Under the pieces are notes generated by a model, which saw only the letters and a program-made list of their open reading frames with translations, searched no databases and was not told the origin of the DNA. Below, one piece after another: positions 1-5,383 of a stretch of 10,191 bases of DNA; position 1 is the stretch's first letter; each line of letters begins with the position of its first letter. A program made the translations under genes and the position numbers. This DNA is from DUNY01 sp964520055 (GTDB taxonomy: Bacteria; Bacillota; Thermosediminibacteria; Thermosediminibacterales; Tepidanaerobacteraceae): positions 1 to 10,191 of the forward strand of contig CAZFME010000080.1 in NCBI GenBank assembly GCA_964520055.1. Reading direction: 5' to 3'.

Positions 1-1070
1 TCGGTAAAAGGTTTGAGACCAATATTGAACACATATTTAAAGTGATTTAAGGTTAGGGAAAAATTCATCCCCCAGGTTTTGAAAAGACCTCCAATTGGCA
101 CTAAAATATAAAAAGACATTACAAAAATCGTTATTCCAAGACATAGAAATTTAATTGGAAGAACTATCCGACGGTCAGTAATAAGATCACGCTTTCGGGA
201 GGATTTTCCCGTAACGGTTATATAAGATCTTTTTTCCACCAAATATTTTTCTACTACAAATAGCAATATTGAAAGTGATAAAAGAATTACGGCAATTGTT
301 GAGCCACCCTGCATGTCATAGTTGCCAATGGCCTGCAAGTATATTTGTGTGGCTAAAGTTGAATAGTTGCCACCGATTAACATTGGATTTGCAAAATCAG
401 CTACGGTTTCTATAAATACAAGTAAAAAAGCATTCGCGATTCCCGGTGTCATGAGAGGCAAAGTTACCTTTAAAAATGTCTGAACTGTAGATGCCCCCAT
501 ATTTCGCGAGGCCTCTTCTAATGCCGGGTCCATATTCAATAGTAAACCTTTAAGAACTAAGTAGGCTACCGGGAAAAAAGTCATTACCTGCACCATCACC
601 AAACCTTTAAACCCGTAAATATTTGCATTTTGTATGTCTAGCAATCTTTTTGTGATAACTCCCTGCTGCCCAAAAAGCAATATGGCTGAAAGCCCTAGCA
701 CAAAAGGTGGCGAAACTATGGGCAGTATAGAAACTATGTCAAACAATTTTGTAAGACCAGTATCGAGGTAGACATTGGCATAAGCAAAAATAAACCCTAC
801 TACCGTAGAAAGTGCTCCTACAACAATCCCTAAAACAAGGGTGTTTTTTAATGTGTTTTGAAAATCACGATTGCTAAAAATTCTAATGTATGTTGAAAAG
901 GTAAATCTGCCGTTCTCTACAAAGCTTTCATTTAATACGGAATATAAGGGGTAAATAATAAAAGTTAATAGAATAATAATGACAAAAATGATAGTTATAA
1001 GCAAAATCGGATCTCGTAGAATCTTTTTCATATCTCGAAAATCATTTAGCACTTTGGATTTTGCAACCAT
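1..1070 (-). CDS. ABC transporter permease, FbpB/ThiP-like (partial, C-terminus beyond left edge)
   Basis: Inner-membrane subunit of a binding-protein-dependent importer, probably for ferric iron or a related anion or phosphonate. The ATG start at 1070 (minus strand) has GGAG 9 nt upstream. The frame stays open for 356 codons to the window edge, so the C-terminus is missing. Hydrophobic segments lie near residues 22-43, 76-98, 112-133, 155-176, 209-230, 257-275 and 304-325. An EAA loop, the contact site for the ATPase subunit, is visible at about 184-207 (LEEASRNMGAS followed by TLPLM). A further hydrophobic segment begins a second half after a charged linker (about 278-302), as expected for the fused, roughly 550-residue FbpB-type permeases. 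The gene lies 71 nt downstream of the binding-protein gene on the same strand. An ATPase gene would be expected next, outside the window. The substrate cannot be fixed from sequence. Confidence 0.9.
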   Translation of the reverse strand, partial: MVAKSKVLNDFRDMKKILRDPILLITIIFVIIILLTFIIYPLYSVLNESFVENGRFTFSTYIRIFSNRDFQNTLKNTLVLGIVVGALSTVVGFIFAYANVYLDTGLTKLFDIVSILPIVSPPFVLGLSAILLFGQQGVITKRLLDIQNANIYGFKGLVMVQVMTFFPVAYLVLKGLLLNMDPALEEASRNMGASTVQTFLKVTLPLMTPGIANAFLLVFIETVADFANPMLIGGNYSTLATQIYLQAIGNYDMQGGSTIAVILLSLSILLFVVEKYLVEKRSYITVTGKSSRKRDLITDRRIVLPIKFLCLGITIFVMSFYILVPIGGLFKTWGMNFSLTLNHFKYVFNIGLKPFT

Positions 1071-1097
1071 ACTTTCACTCTCCGTTTCCGTCCTTAA

Positions 1098-1137
1098 AAA
1101 AAATGCATGATTGAAAAAACCCAACCATGCATTTTTT
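1098..1137 (-). terminator. Hairpin between binding-protein and permease genes (terminator or expression-tuning attenuator)
   Basis: On the minus strand the 10-bp arms TGCATGGTTG and CAATCATGCA (plus-strand 1122-1131 and 1104-1113) pair with one G-U wobble around an 8-nt loop. A-tracts and T-tracts extend the stem, and a run of eight T follows on the descending arm. It lies directly after the stop codon of the binding-protein gene and before the permease gene. Partial termination here would give more binding protein than permease, a common arrangement in ABC importers. The role is inferred; the hairpin is seen. Confidence 0.65.
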
Positions 1138-1141
1138 AATT

Positions 1142-2200
1142 TTACTTATTTGTTACTTTATGCCATTCCTCCACTAATCTCGCCCGATTTTTTCCTGCAA
1201 ATTCCATATCATATTCGATTAGTTTTGTATCTTTCAATTGCTCTGCTTGCTTAGGCGGATTGGCATCCGGGTTTGTTAAAAATTGAAATGAGCCATATTG
1301 CTGCCCCAATTCTTGAGCTTCTTTGGTCAAGACCCAGTCCACGAAAATCTTAGCAGCTTCTAAATCAGGAGCATTTTTTATAATTCCAACAGCTCCTATC
1401 TCATACCCAGTACCTTCTTCCGGTGCTGATAAAACTATATCCGTATACCCTTCTTCATAGTATTTTATACCATCATGCATAAAACAGATTCCTACCATGG
1501 TTTCACCCATTCCAGCCATTTGAGCCGGGGCTGAACCGGTTTTAGGATATTGCCTTATTTGTCCATCTAATTTTTTTAAATAATCCATAGCTGTATCTTC
1601 ATCCCATAACTGTACCAATGTAGCTATTAAAGCATAAGCAGTCCCCGAAGATGCGGGATTTGCAACAACTATCTGTTCTTTAAGTTCCGGATTTAAGATA
1701 TCTTCCCAAGTCTTAGGAATTGATATATTTTTCTCACTTAATAGCTTTTCATTACATACAAATCCTAAATAACCCTTGTAAATACCAGTCCAAAAACCTT
1801 CGGGATCTTTAAATTGGGCATCTATTTTTGCTGCATTTGGTGATTCATATACTTCCAACAGGCCTTTCTCTTTTGCTGCAATAAAAGTATCTGCAGGGCC
1901 ACCATACCAAACGGAAGCTTTTGTGTTTTCTTTTTCCGCCTCGATCCTAGCAAGGATCTCGCCACCACTCATACGGACAACACTGGTCTTTACCCCGGTT
2001 GCCTTTTCAAATTCTTTGGCAGCTGCCTGAGCGTGATCTTCCATTAAACCTGCATAGATAGTAAGACTTAAATCTTTTTTTGGTTCTTCTGTTTCTTTTG
2101 GAGCAGATTCCGGTTTAGCTTCATTGTTTGAGCAACCGGTAAAAAATGTCAAGCACATTATTATTACTAAAACCAACGACAATAGCTTGAGTCTTCTCAC
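1142..2200 (-). CDS. ABC transporter substrate-binding lipoprotein (iron/phosphonate type, AfuA/FbpA-like)
   Basis: Extracytoplasmic solute-binding protein of the importer, 352 residues, tethered to the outer face of the membrane. The N-terminus is a lipoprotein signal: basic MRRLK, a hydrophobic core, then lipobox FTGC with the lipidated Cys at residue 23, followed by a low-complexity E/K/P linker to about residue 42. The mature part matches type 2 periplasmic-binding folds of the ferric-iron/2-aminoethylphosphonate cluster: an early LTIYAGLMEDH strand, NPASSGTAYA at about 181-190, and the late block GAVGIIKNAPDLEAAKIFVDWV (269-290). A Tyr-Tyr pair at 247-248 recalls FbpA iron ligands, but its position does not clearly match, so ferric iron is only an inference. 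The start is GTG at 2200, chosen because AAGGGGG (2207-2213) sits 6 nt upstream and the signal peptide begins there. It is the first gene of the operon. Confidence 0.92.
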   Translation of the reverse strand: MRRLKLLSLVLVIIMCLTFFTGCSNNEAKPESAPKETEEPKKDLSLTIYAGLMEDHAQAAAKEFEKATGVKTSVVRMSGGEILARIEAEKENTKASVWYGGPADTFIAAKEKGLLEVYESPNAAKIDAQFKDPEGFWTGIYKGYLGFVCNEKLLSEKNISIPKTWEDILNPELKEQIVVANPASSGTAYALIATLVQLWDEDTAMDYLKKLDGQIRQYPKTGSAPAQMAGMGETMVGICFMHDGIKYYEEGYTDIVLSAPEEGTGYEIGAVGIIKNAPDLEAAKIFVDWVLTKEAQELGQQYGSFQFLTNPDANPPKQAEQLKDTKLIEYDMEFAGKNRARLVEEWHKVTNK

Positions 2201-2244
2201 TTTTATCCCCCTTAGAAATATTATATTTTATTTGGTCAATTACT

Positions 2245-2274
2245 ATTATAGTAGGTAAATACACAATAATGTAA
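2245..2274 (-). promoter_or_regulatory. Candidate sigma-A promoter P1 of the ABC operon, with dyad over the -10
   Basis: Reading the minus strand, TTACAT (2269-2274) and a perfect TATAAT (2245-2250) are separated by 18 nt. They lie about 45 nt upstream of the GTG start of the binding-protein gene. The -10 is embedded in a dyad, tacta-tta-tagta on the plus strand (2241-2253), which could be an operator. I do not recognise it as a Fur or DtxR box. Confidence 0.55.
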
Positions 2275-2288
2275 AATTAGCACAAAAT

Positions 2289-2318
2289 ATTATACAAATA
2301 AGTAAAAATATTGTACAA
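2289..2318 (-). promoter_or_regulatory. Candidate upstream promoter P2 of the ABC operon, with 14-bp palindrome over the -35
   Basis: On the minus strand TTGTAC (2313-2318) and TATAAT (2289-2294) are 18 nt apart. The -35 lies inside a perfect 14-bp palindrome, ATATTGTACAATAT (2308-2321). A further CAATATC unit follows in direct repeat on the plus strand (2316-2332, CAATATC-TTG-CAATATC). This arrangement looks like an operator cluster, but no regulator can be named. Confidence 0.45.
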
Positions 2319-2330
2319 TATCTTGCAATA

Positions 2331-2449
2331 TCTTTGGTGCCAGGCGCTCACTTATACACAAAGATCACAACAAAAAGAAACTAATGCTGTTGAATTGGAT
2401 GAGGCTGTAACGGCTAAAGAGGTATAATAAAAAGAAATTTTAATTATAC
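2331..2449 (+). other. Gene-free stretch with a possible 3' gene remnant
   Basis: No intact gene is present between the ABC operon promoters and the hairpin at 2450. A short plus-strand frame ends with ELDEAVTAKEV and a TAA just before a terminator-like hairpin, so it may be the last codons of a lost gene. I cannot assign a family. The sequence ttggtgccaggcgctca (2334-2350) looks like the outer end of a small mobile or repeated element. Confidence 0.25.
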
Positions 2450-2484
2450 AAAGCACCAATCAAAAAAGGTTGGTGCTTTCTTTA
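2450..2484 (+). terminator. Rho-independent-type hairpin without an intact upstream gene
   Basis: A perfect 10-bp stem, AAAGCACCAA (2450-2459) and TTGGTGCTTT (2470-2479), encloses a 10-nt A-rich loop and is followed by the T-rich CTTTA. No intact plus-strand gene lies upstream, only the short frame ending near 2430. It may therefore be the surviving terminator of a deleted gene. Confidence 0.55.
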
Positions 2485-2577
2485 TGGTGCGAATATTTGG
2501 AGAATATTATTGTTTGACACCAATTCATATAGGGCAAGAAGATTATGGTATGTTATCTGAAACCAGATCATGAAAAC

Positions 2578-2799
2578 AAAAGAAAAAACTGAAAACATGT
2601 GTAGAAAATGATATAATGAGCATAAAAGTACGTCAATGGCATTAAATACATACTAGAAGGGATTTTTCAAAGTGAAGGTTATATTGCGCAAGATACTTAT
2701 GTTAATTTTAGATATCAGCATCATAAATATTTCATTGTATTTATCTCTTGCTCTGCGGTTTGATAATGATATTCCAATGCAATATTTTGTATTATTTAA
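2578..2799 (+). repeat. Direct repeat, copy 1: promoter and 5' end of the CapD-like dehydratase gene
   Basis: This block repeats 5164-5383. Compared by eye over about 220 nt, there are five substitutions and two single-base length differences, close to 97% identity. It includes the promoter (ACTGAA/CTGAAA region and TGaTATAAT at 2609-2617), the ribosome-binding site, the GTG start and 43 codons. The homology starts inside the last codons of the methyltransferase-like fossil that lies upstream of copy 2, so copy 1 derives from a locus already shaped like copy 2. Confidence 0.92.
2589..2617 (+). promoter_or_regulatory. Duplicated extended -10 promoter (copy 1)
   Basis: CTGAAA, a 17-nt spacer, and TGaTATAAT with the -10 at 2612-2617 are identical to the promoter of the full-length gene. 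It should transcribe the truncated copy and could read toward the broken AlbA_2 gene downstream, because no terminator is visible in between. Confidence 0.6.
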
Positions 2800-2806
2800 T
2801 ATATAA
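2672..2806 (+). pseudogene. Truncated duplicate of the CapD-like nucleotide-sugar dehydratase, 44 codons
   Basis: A GTG start with the same upstream AGAAGGG as the full gene opens a frame of 44 codons. The first 43 match the N-terminal membrane segment of the 614-residue protein encoded at 5256-7100, with only conservative changes (for example VILDIGII became LILDISII). The frame then ends as NI-stop. The sequence after codon 43 is not the gene interior: it jumps to the sequence that lies 29 nt beyond the stop codon of the full copy (7129-7156). The joint carries TTAA present at both parents, typical of an internal deletion by short homology. The catalytic domains are absent, so no enzyme can be made. 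A 44-residue membrane peptide could still be expressed, since promoter and ribosome-binding site are intact. Confidence 0.9.
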
Positions 2807-2823
2807 GCAAAGAGAAGAGTGCA
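2796..2823 (+). repeat. Short repeat of the 3' flank of the dehydratase gene
   Basis: Twenty-seven of 28 bases match 7129-7156, downstream of the full-length gene. The match begins exactly at the TTAA where copy 1 of the 5' repeat ends, and so marks the deletion joint. Confidence 0.8.
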
Positions 2824-2913
2824 CTTTACATTTTTATTGCTGCTCCAAATACTGTATATATGATATAAAATAGAAAATATCGAATAATAATAAAACCCAA
2901 TGGGGGTGATCTT

Positions 2914-3722
2914 ATAGACTGCCGGGAACTGCTACAAATAATTAAAAAAGGCGAAGATTCCAAGGCTCAGTTCAAAGCGAAAATGGATAGTATTAACGCG
3001 CTGGCTGCTGAGATCGGTGCCCTTGCTAACTCCGAAGGCGGTAAGATTATAATTGGAGTTTCAGACAATGGGGAAGTTGTGGGTATTGATAATATAAACA
3101 GATTGAATCAAATGATAGCAAACGCCGCATCCAGTAAACTGGAACCACCCATAAACGTTATAACGGAAAACGTTATCTATAATGATAAACTAGTGGTCAT
3201 ATTAAATGTACCTCGAGGTTAAAACAAACCCTATGCTGCTAACAGGACAGATTACTGGATAAGGGTCGGTGCTGACAAAAGAAGGGCTACAAGGGAAGAA
3301 CTTCGTCGCTTGATGCAGGCTTCAGGAAGCGTATATGCTTTCAGAGGGAGCAAAATGTTAATTTTCTGGGCTTATGGGAAATACCGGAGATTGCATTGCA
3401 GGAAGCAGTGGTAAATGCTCTTGTACATAGGGATTATTTCATAGACAGCAGCATTCGAATATTCATATTTGATGATAGAGTAGAAATCATCAGCCCCGGT
3501 AAATTGCCCAACACCGTAACCGTAGACAATATCAAGCAGGGGATACAGATAGCAAGGAACCCCATTCTTTTATCCTACATTCCCAAATTGAGAATTCCTT
3601 ACAGGGGAATAGGTTCCGGTATAAAATGAATGATTGCCGAATGCAAATCCGCCGGCATCAGAGAGCCTGATTTCATTGAAGATGCTAGTCTCCAAGAATT
3701 CAAAGTAATTTTTTACAGATAA
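2914..3722 (+). pseudogene. Broken AlbA_2-domain (RecG-like, COG2865-type) ATP-binding transcriptional regulator
   Basis: The intact family carries an N-terminal AlbA_2 (Schlafen-like AAA_4) domain and a C-terminal GHKL-like ATP-binding part. Reading from 2914 gives DCRELLQIIKKGEDSKAQFK, then the hallmark ALANSEGGKIIIGVSDNGEVVGI, and NKPYAANRTDYWIRVGADKR further on. The second piece gives EIPEIALQEAVVNALVHRDY, then VEIISPGKLPNTVTV and IPYRGIGSGIK. I see four lesions: ATA where the ATG start should be (2914, with GGGGGTG upstream), an in-frame TAA at 3220, an internal deletion with frame change near 3337-3342 that removes the middle of the protein, and TGA at 3627 where CGA fits (IKRMIAECKS). 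The last codons end at TAA 3720-3722. The remaining coding potential is about 270 codons, against roughly 400 or more in the family. It is surely non-functional as a whole. Confidence 0.88.
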
Positions 3723-3759
3723 TGTGGTAGGGTAAACCTTGTGTTTGCCCACATTTTTT
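3721..3759 (+). terminator. Rho-independent terminator after the AlbA_2 pseudogene
   Basis: GGGTAAAC (3730-3737) pairs with GTTTGCCC (3743-3750) with one G-U pair around a 5-nt loop. An outer AATGT/ACATT pairing adds to the stem, and six T follow. It begins within the pseudogene's stop codon, showing that the gene once ended here. Confidence 0.8.
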
Positions 3760-3830
3760 ATGATATACCGAACTGCAAGATAGGATAAACTCGCAATTAA
3801 TGAAATGGTGAAATTAGAGGAGGTATAGTA

Positions 3831-4463
3831 ATGAGAGAACCGGTGAATACATGGACCCATTTTGTGACCTTTTTAGCAGGCCTTATTGGCTTGGTATTCT
3901 TAATAATACTTTCACACAATAACCCTTCAAAATTAATAACAATGACAATTTACGGTGTCAGTCTTATTATGTTATATGGGGCCAGTACTGTGTACCACTG
4001 GGTCAAGACTACTCCGGAAAAACAGCGCGTACTGAGAAAATTGGACCATATATCAATTTTCCTGTTAATTGCCGGTACCTATACCCCTGTGCTTTACTAT
4101 GGCTTGGATGGTATTTGGAGATGGACAATGCTTTTTGCTGTTTGGGCATTATCATTAACCGGCATAGTGCTTAAAGTGTTTTTTATTGGGGTACACCGCT
4201 CGGTTTCAACGGCATTTTACATTTCACTGGGATGGATGGCTTTGATTCCAATGGCCAAATTAGTTCAGAGCTTCCCGATTGAGGCTATTATACTTTTGTT
4301 TCTGGGTGGATTAGCCTATACGATTGGTGGGGTAATCTATGCAACCAAGATTTTTAATTTTTTCCCGAATAAATTTGGTTTTCATGAGGTCTTTCACATA
4401 TTTATTTCACTGGGTTCGGTGTTGCATTTTATAATGATTAAGCGGTTTATCCTGCCTATATAA
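3831..4463 (+). CDS. Hemolysin III / PAQR family membrane protein (YqfA-like)
   Basis: Integral membrane protein of 210 residues with seven hydrophobic segments (about 10-27, 35-56, 72-90, 96-116, 124-141, 150-171 and 186-207). Family hallmarks are all present: N-terminal E3..N6..TH10, the S52xxYH56 motif, LDHISIFLLIAGTYTP (71-86), and the late GFHEVFHIF with H185 and H189 followed by H199. By analogy with adiponectin receptors, H56, H185 and H189 would form a zinc site compatible with hydrolase-type chemistry. Bacterial members have been linked to membrane-lipid homeostasis and, historically, haemolysis; the real role is unsettled. The ATG start is backed by AGGAGG (3818-3823) at 7 nt. It is monocistronic, bounded by hairpin terminators on both sides, and the only intact gene in the debris region. 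Confidence 0.93.
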   Translation: MREPVNTWTHFVTFLAGLIGLVFLIILSHNNPSKLITMTIYGVSLIMLYGASTVYHWVKTTPEKQRVLRKLDHISIFLLIAGTYTPVLYYGLDGIWRWTMLFAVWALSLTGIVLKVFFIGVHRSVSTAFYISLGWMALIPMAKLVQSFPIEAIILLFLGGLAYTIGGVIYATKIFNFFPNKFGFHEVFHIFISLGSVLHFIMIKRFILPI

Positions 4464-4469
4464 ATTGAA

Positions 4470-4503
4470 AAGGCATTCTAGCACCTACTAGCAATGCCTT
4501 CTT
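4470..4503 (+). terminator. Terminator of the hemolysin III-type gene
   Basis: AAGGCATT (4470-4477) and AATGCCTT (4493-4500) form a perfect 8-bp stem. Inner CTAG/CTAG pairing extends it, and CTTTC follows. It starts 7 nt after the stop codon. The T-tract is short, so efficiency may be moderate. Confidence 0.65.
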
Positions 4504-4507
4504 TCGT

Positions 4508-4609
4508 AGTGAGCAAGGAGACAAAGCATCAATCCTCGATCTTAAAGTAAAAACAGAAAAAGAAGAACGGGAACGATACTTTTATCGGAAAAGTTTAAAA
4601 AAGATTTGA
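4508..4609 (+). pseudogene. Scrap resembling an Rpn / PD-(D/E)XK nuclease-transposase family protein
   Basis: The plus frame from 4508 reads DKASILDLKVKTEKEERERY and ends SLKKI-stop at 4607-4609. The DKASILDLKVKT part resembles the segment of Rpn/YhgA-like proteins that carries the first catalytic Asp, but the expected IDIEIQ continuation is missing and a Lys/Glu-rich tail follows instead. It may be the two ends of such a gene joined by an internal deletion. There is no start codon or ribosome-binding site in place. The assignment rests on one short motif recalled by eye. Confidence 0.35.
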
Positions 4610-4629
4610 AGAAATAAACAGTTATGCGC

Positions 4630-4657
4630 AAACAGCCGGGGAAACCCGGCTGTTTTT
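4630..4657 (+). terminator. Strong rho-independent terminator with GAAA loop
   Basis: AAACAGCCGGG (4630-4640) and CCCGGCTGTTT (4645-4655) form a perfect 11-bp, GC-rich stem closed by a GAAA tetraloop, with five T around 4653-4657. It follows the Rpn-like scrap by about 20 nt and was probably that gene's terminator. Such hairpins are the preferred target of group IIC introns, and an intron end follows at once. Confidence 0.92.
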
Positions 4658-4660
4658 GTG

Positions 4661-4810
4661 GTGCGCTCGGGCATGTCTGCAGAGCCGATGAGTTGAAAGA
4701 AACTCTGTAGCTGACCAGTGGGAAGACAACCCGTAAGCAAGGGCGTCACTGGTAATGGTGGTGTCTGAGGGAAGCTGAAGGGGAAATTGGAACATAGTGA
4801 AGGCTATAAA
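4661..4810 (+). mobile_element. 5' fragment of a group IIC intron (domain I only)
   Basis: The sequence starts with GTGCGCTCGGGCATG, which fits the conserved 5' end of bacterial class C group II introns (GUGYGCCCGGCAUG type). It goes on with structured domain I features: the GAGTT/AACTC hairpin (4690-4705), the CCAGTG/CACTGG stem (4715-4720 and 4747-4752) enclosing ACCCGTAAGCAAGGGCGTC, then GGTGTCTGAGGGAAGCTGAA. The position, three nucleotides after the T-run of a strong terminator, is the class C target rule. Beyond about 4800-4810 the match fades. There is no reverse transcriptase gene, domain V or 3' end in the window, so this is a dead 5' remnant. The right boundary is approximate. The family match is recalled rather than computed. 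Confidence 0.75.
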
Positions 4811-4903
4811 AAAAGAATTAAAGGTGCTTTGCATAATATGTAGAATTATACAACAAGAACCATAATTTGATATATTAGTAAGTGGGTGCAATAGCGAAAA
4901 TCA
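4811..4903 (+). other. AT-rich stretch without recognisable content
   Basis: Between the intron fragment and the chimeric pseudogene I see only AT-rich sequence with stops in all plus frames. It could be decayed intron interior or the decayed 5' end of the next gene. The frame of the following pseudogene is interrupted by a TAG near 4890. Confidence 0.3.
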
Positions 4904-5197
4904 AAACTGAAGAAAACTGACCATCCTAACATCCCACCACTTTGGGAAGTAATATCACCGGATCTTGGTACATACAGAGAAAGAGGGCATCGAAGACCGG
5001 TTACTAGGACTTATAAGGCCAAATGCTCCACTTGCATATGAGGATGCCGTATGCCTGTAGAGATTACGTGTTGTGGATTTAGCTGGCATTGTCAATATGC
5101 TATAGGGCGTGGTGCTGGAACTGTTGTAGGAGTCAATATTTCAGAAAAAATGCTTACAGCAGTAAAAGAAAAAACTGAAAACATGTGTAGAAAATGA
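4904..5197 (+). pseudogene. Chimeric pseudogene: Cys-rich small protein fused to class I SAM-methyltransferase fragment
   Basis: One frame runs from about 4904 to TGA 5195-5197 with a single internal stop (TGA 5039-5041). The first half reads PPLWEVISPDLGTYRERGHR, then TYKAKCSTCI-stop-GCRMPVEI; the stop fits a Trp (TGG to TGA) within a CxxCxWxC-like cluster of a small, probably metal-binding protein of unknown role. The second half reads CCGFSWHCQYAIGRGAGTVV and GVNISEKMLTAVKEKT, which matches motif I and the acidic-loop region of class I methyltransferases (typically DLGCGFGWHC and VVGVDISEKML). The key Gly-rich loop is altered (CCGFSW), the catalytic part is absent, and the frame ends soon after. 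The joint near 5065-5070 is in frame, suggesting a deletion between two neighbouring genes. I am confident of the methyltransferase part, less of the first half. Confidence 0.7.
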
Positions 5198-5383
5198 TAT
5201 AATGAGCATAAAAATACGTCAATGGCATTAAATATATGTAGAAGGGATTTTTAAAGTGAAGGTTATATTGCGCAAGATACTTATGGTAATTTTAGATATC
5301 GGCATCATAAATATTTCATTGTATTTATCTCTTGCTCTGCGGTTTGATAATGATATTCCAATGCAATATTTTGTATTATTTAA
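5164..5383 (+). repeat. Direct repeat, copy 2 (full-length gene locus)
   Basis: Partner of 2578-2799, with about 97% identity by eye. It spans the last codons of the chimeric pseudogene, the promoter, the ribosome-binding site and 43 codons of the dehydratase gene. The copies are direct and 2.58 kb apart, so recombination between them would delete the hemolysin III gene and all intervening debris. Confidence 0.92.
5175..5203 (+). promoter_or_regulatory. Extended -10 promoter of the CapD-like gene
   Basis: CTGAAA (5175-5180), a 17-nt spacer, and TGaTATAAT with the -10 at 5198-5203 form a good sigma-A promoter with an extended -10. The TG of the extended element is part of the TGA stop of the chimeric pseudogene, so the promoter lies across that gene's 3' end. 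Transcription would start near 5210, about 45 nt before the GTG. Confidence 0.7.

Noticed and set aside
2480..2500. GTGCG shortly after the hairpin at 2450-2479, similar to the intron start behind the terminator at 4630
   Set aside because: Only five bases agree and the following sequence is AT-rich with no domain I features, so a second intron remnant is not supported.
2513..2540. TTGACA at about 2515 as a promoter
   Set aside because: No acceptable -10 follows at 15-19 nt.
3570..3860. Minus-strand open frame overlapping the AlbA_2 pseudogene end and the start of the hemolysin III gene
   Set aside because: It lies antisense to sequence that clearly codes on the plus strand, crosses a terminator, has no ribosome-binding site and no family features.
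4622..4891. Minus-strand open frame across the intron fragment
   Set aside because: It is antisense to structured group II intron sequence and to a terminator; the peptide has no recognisable motif.
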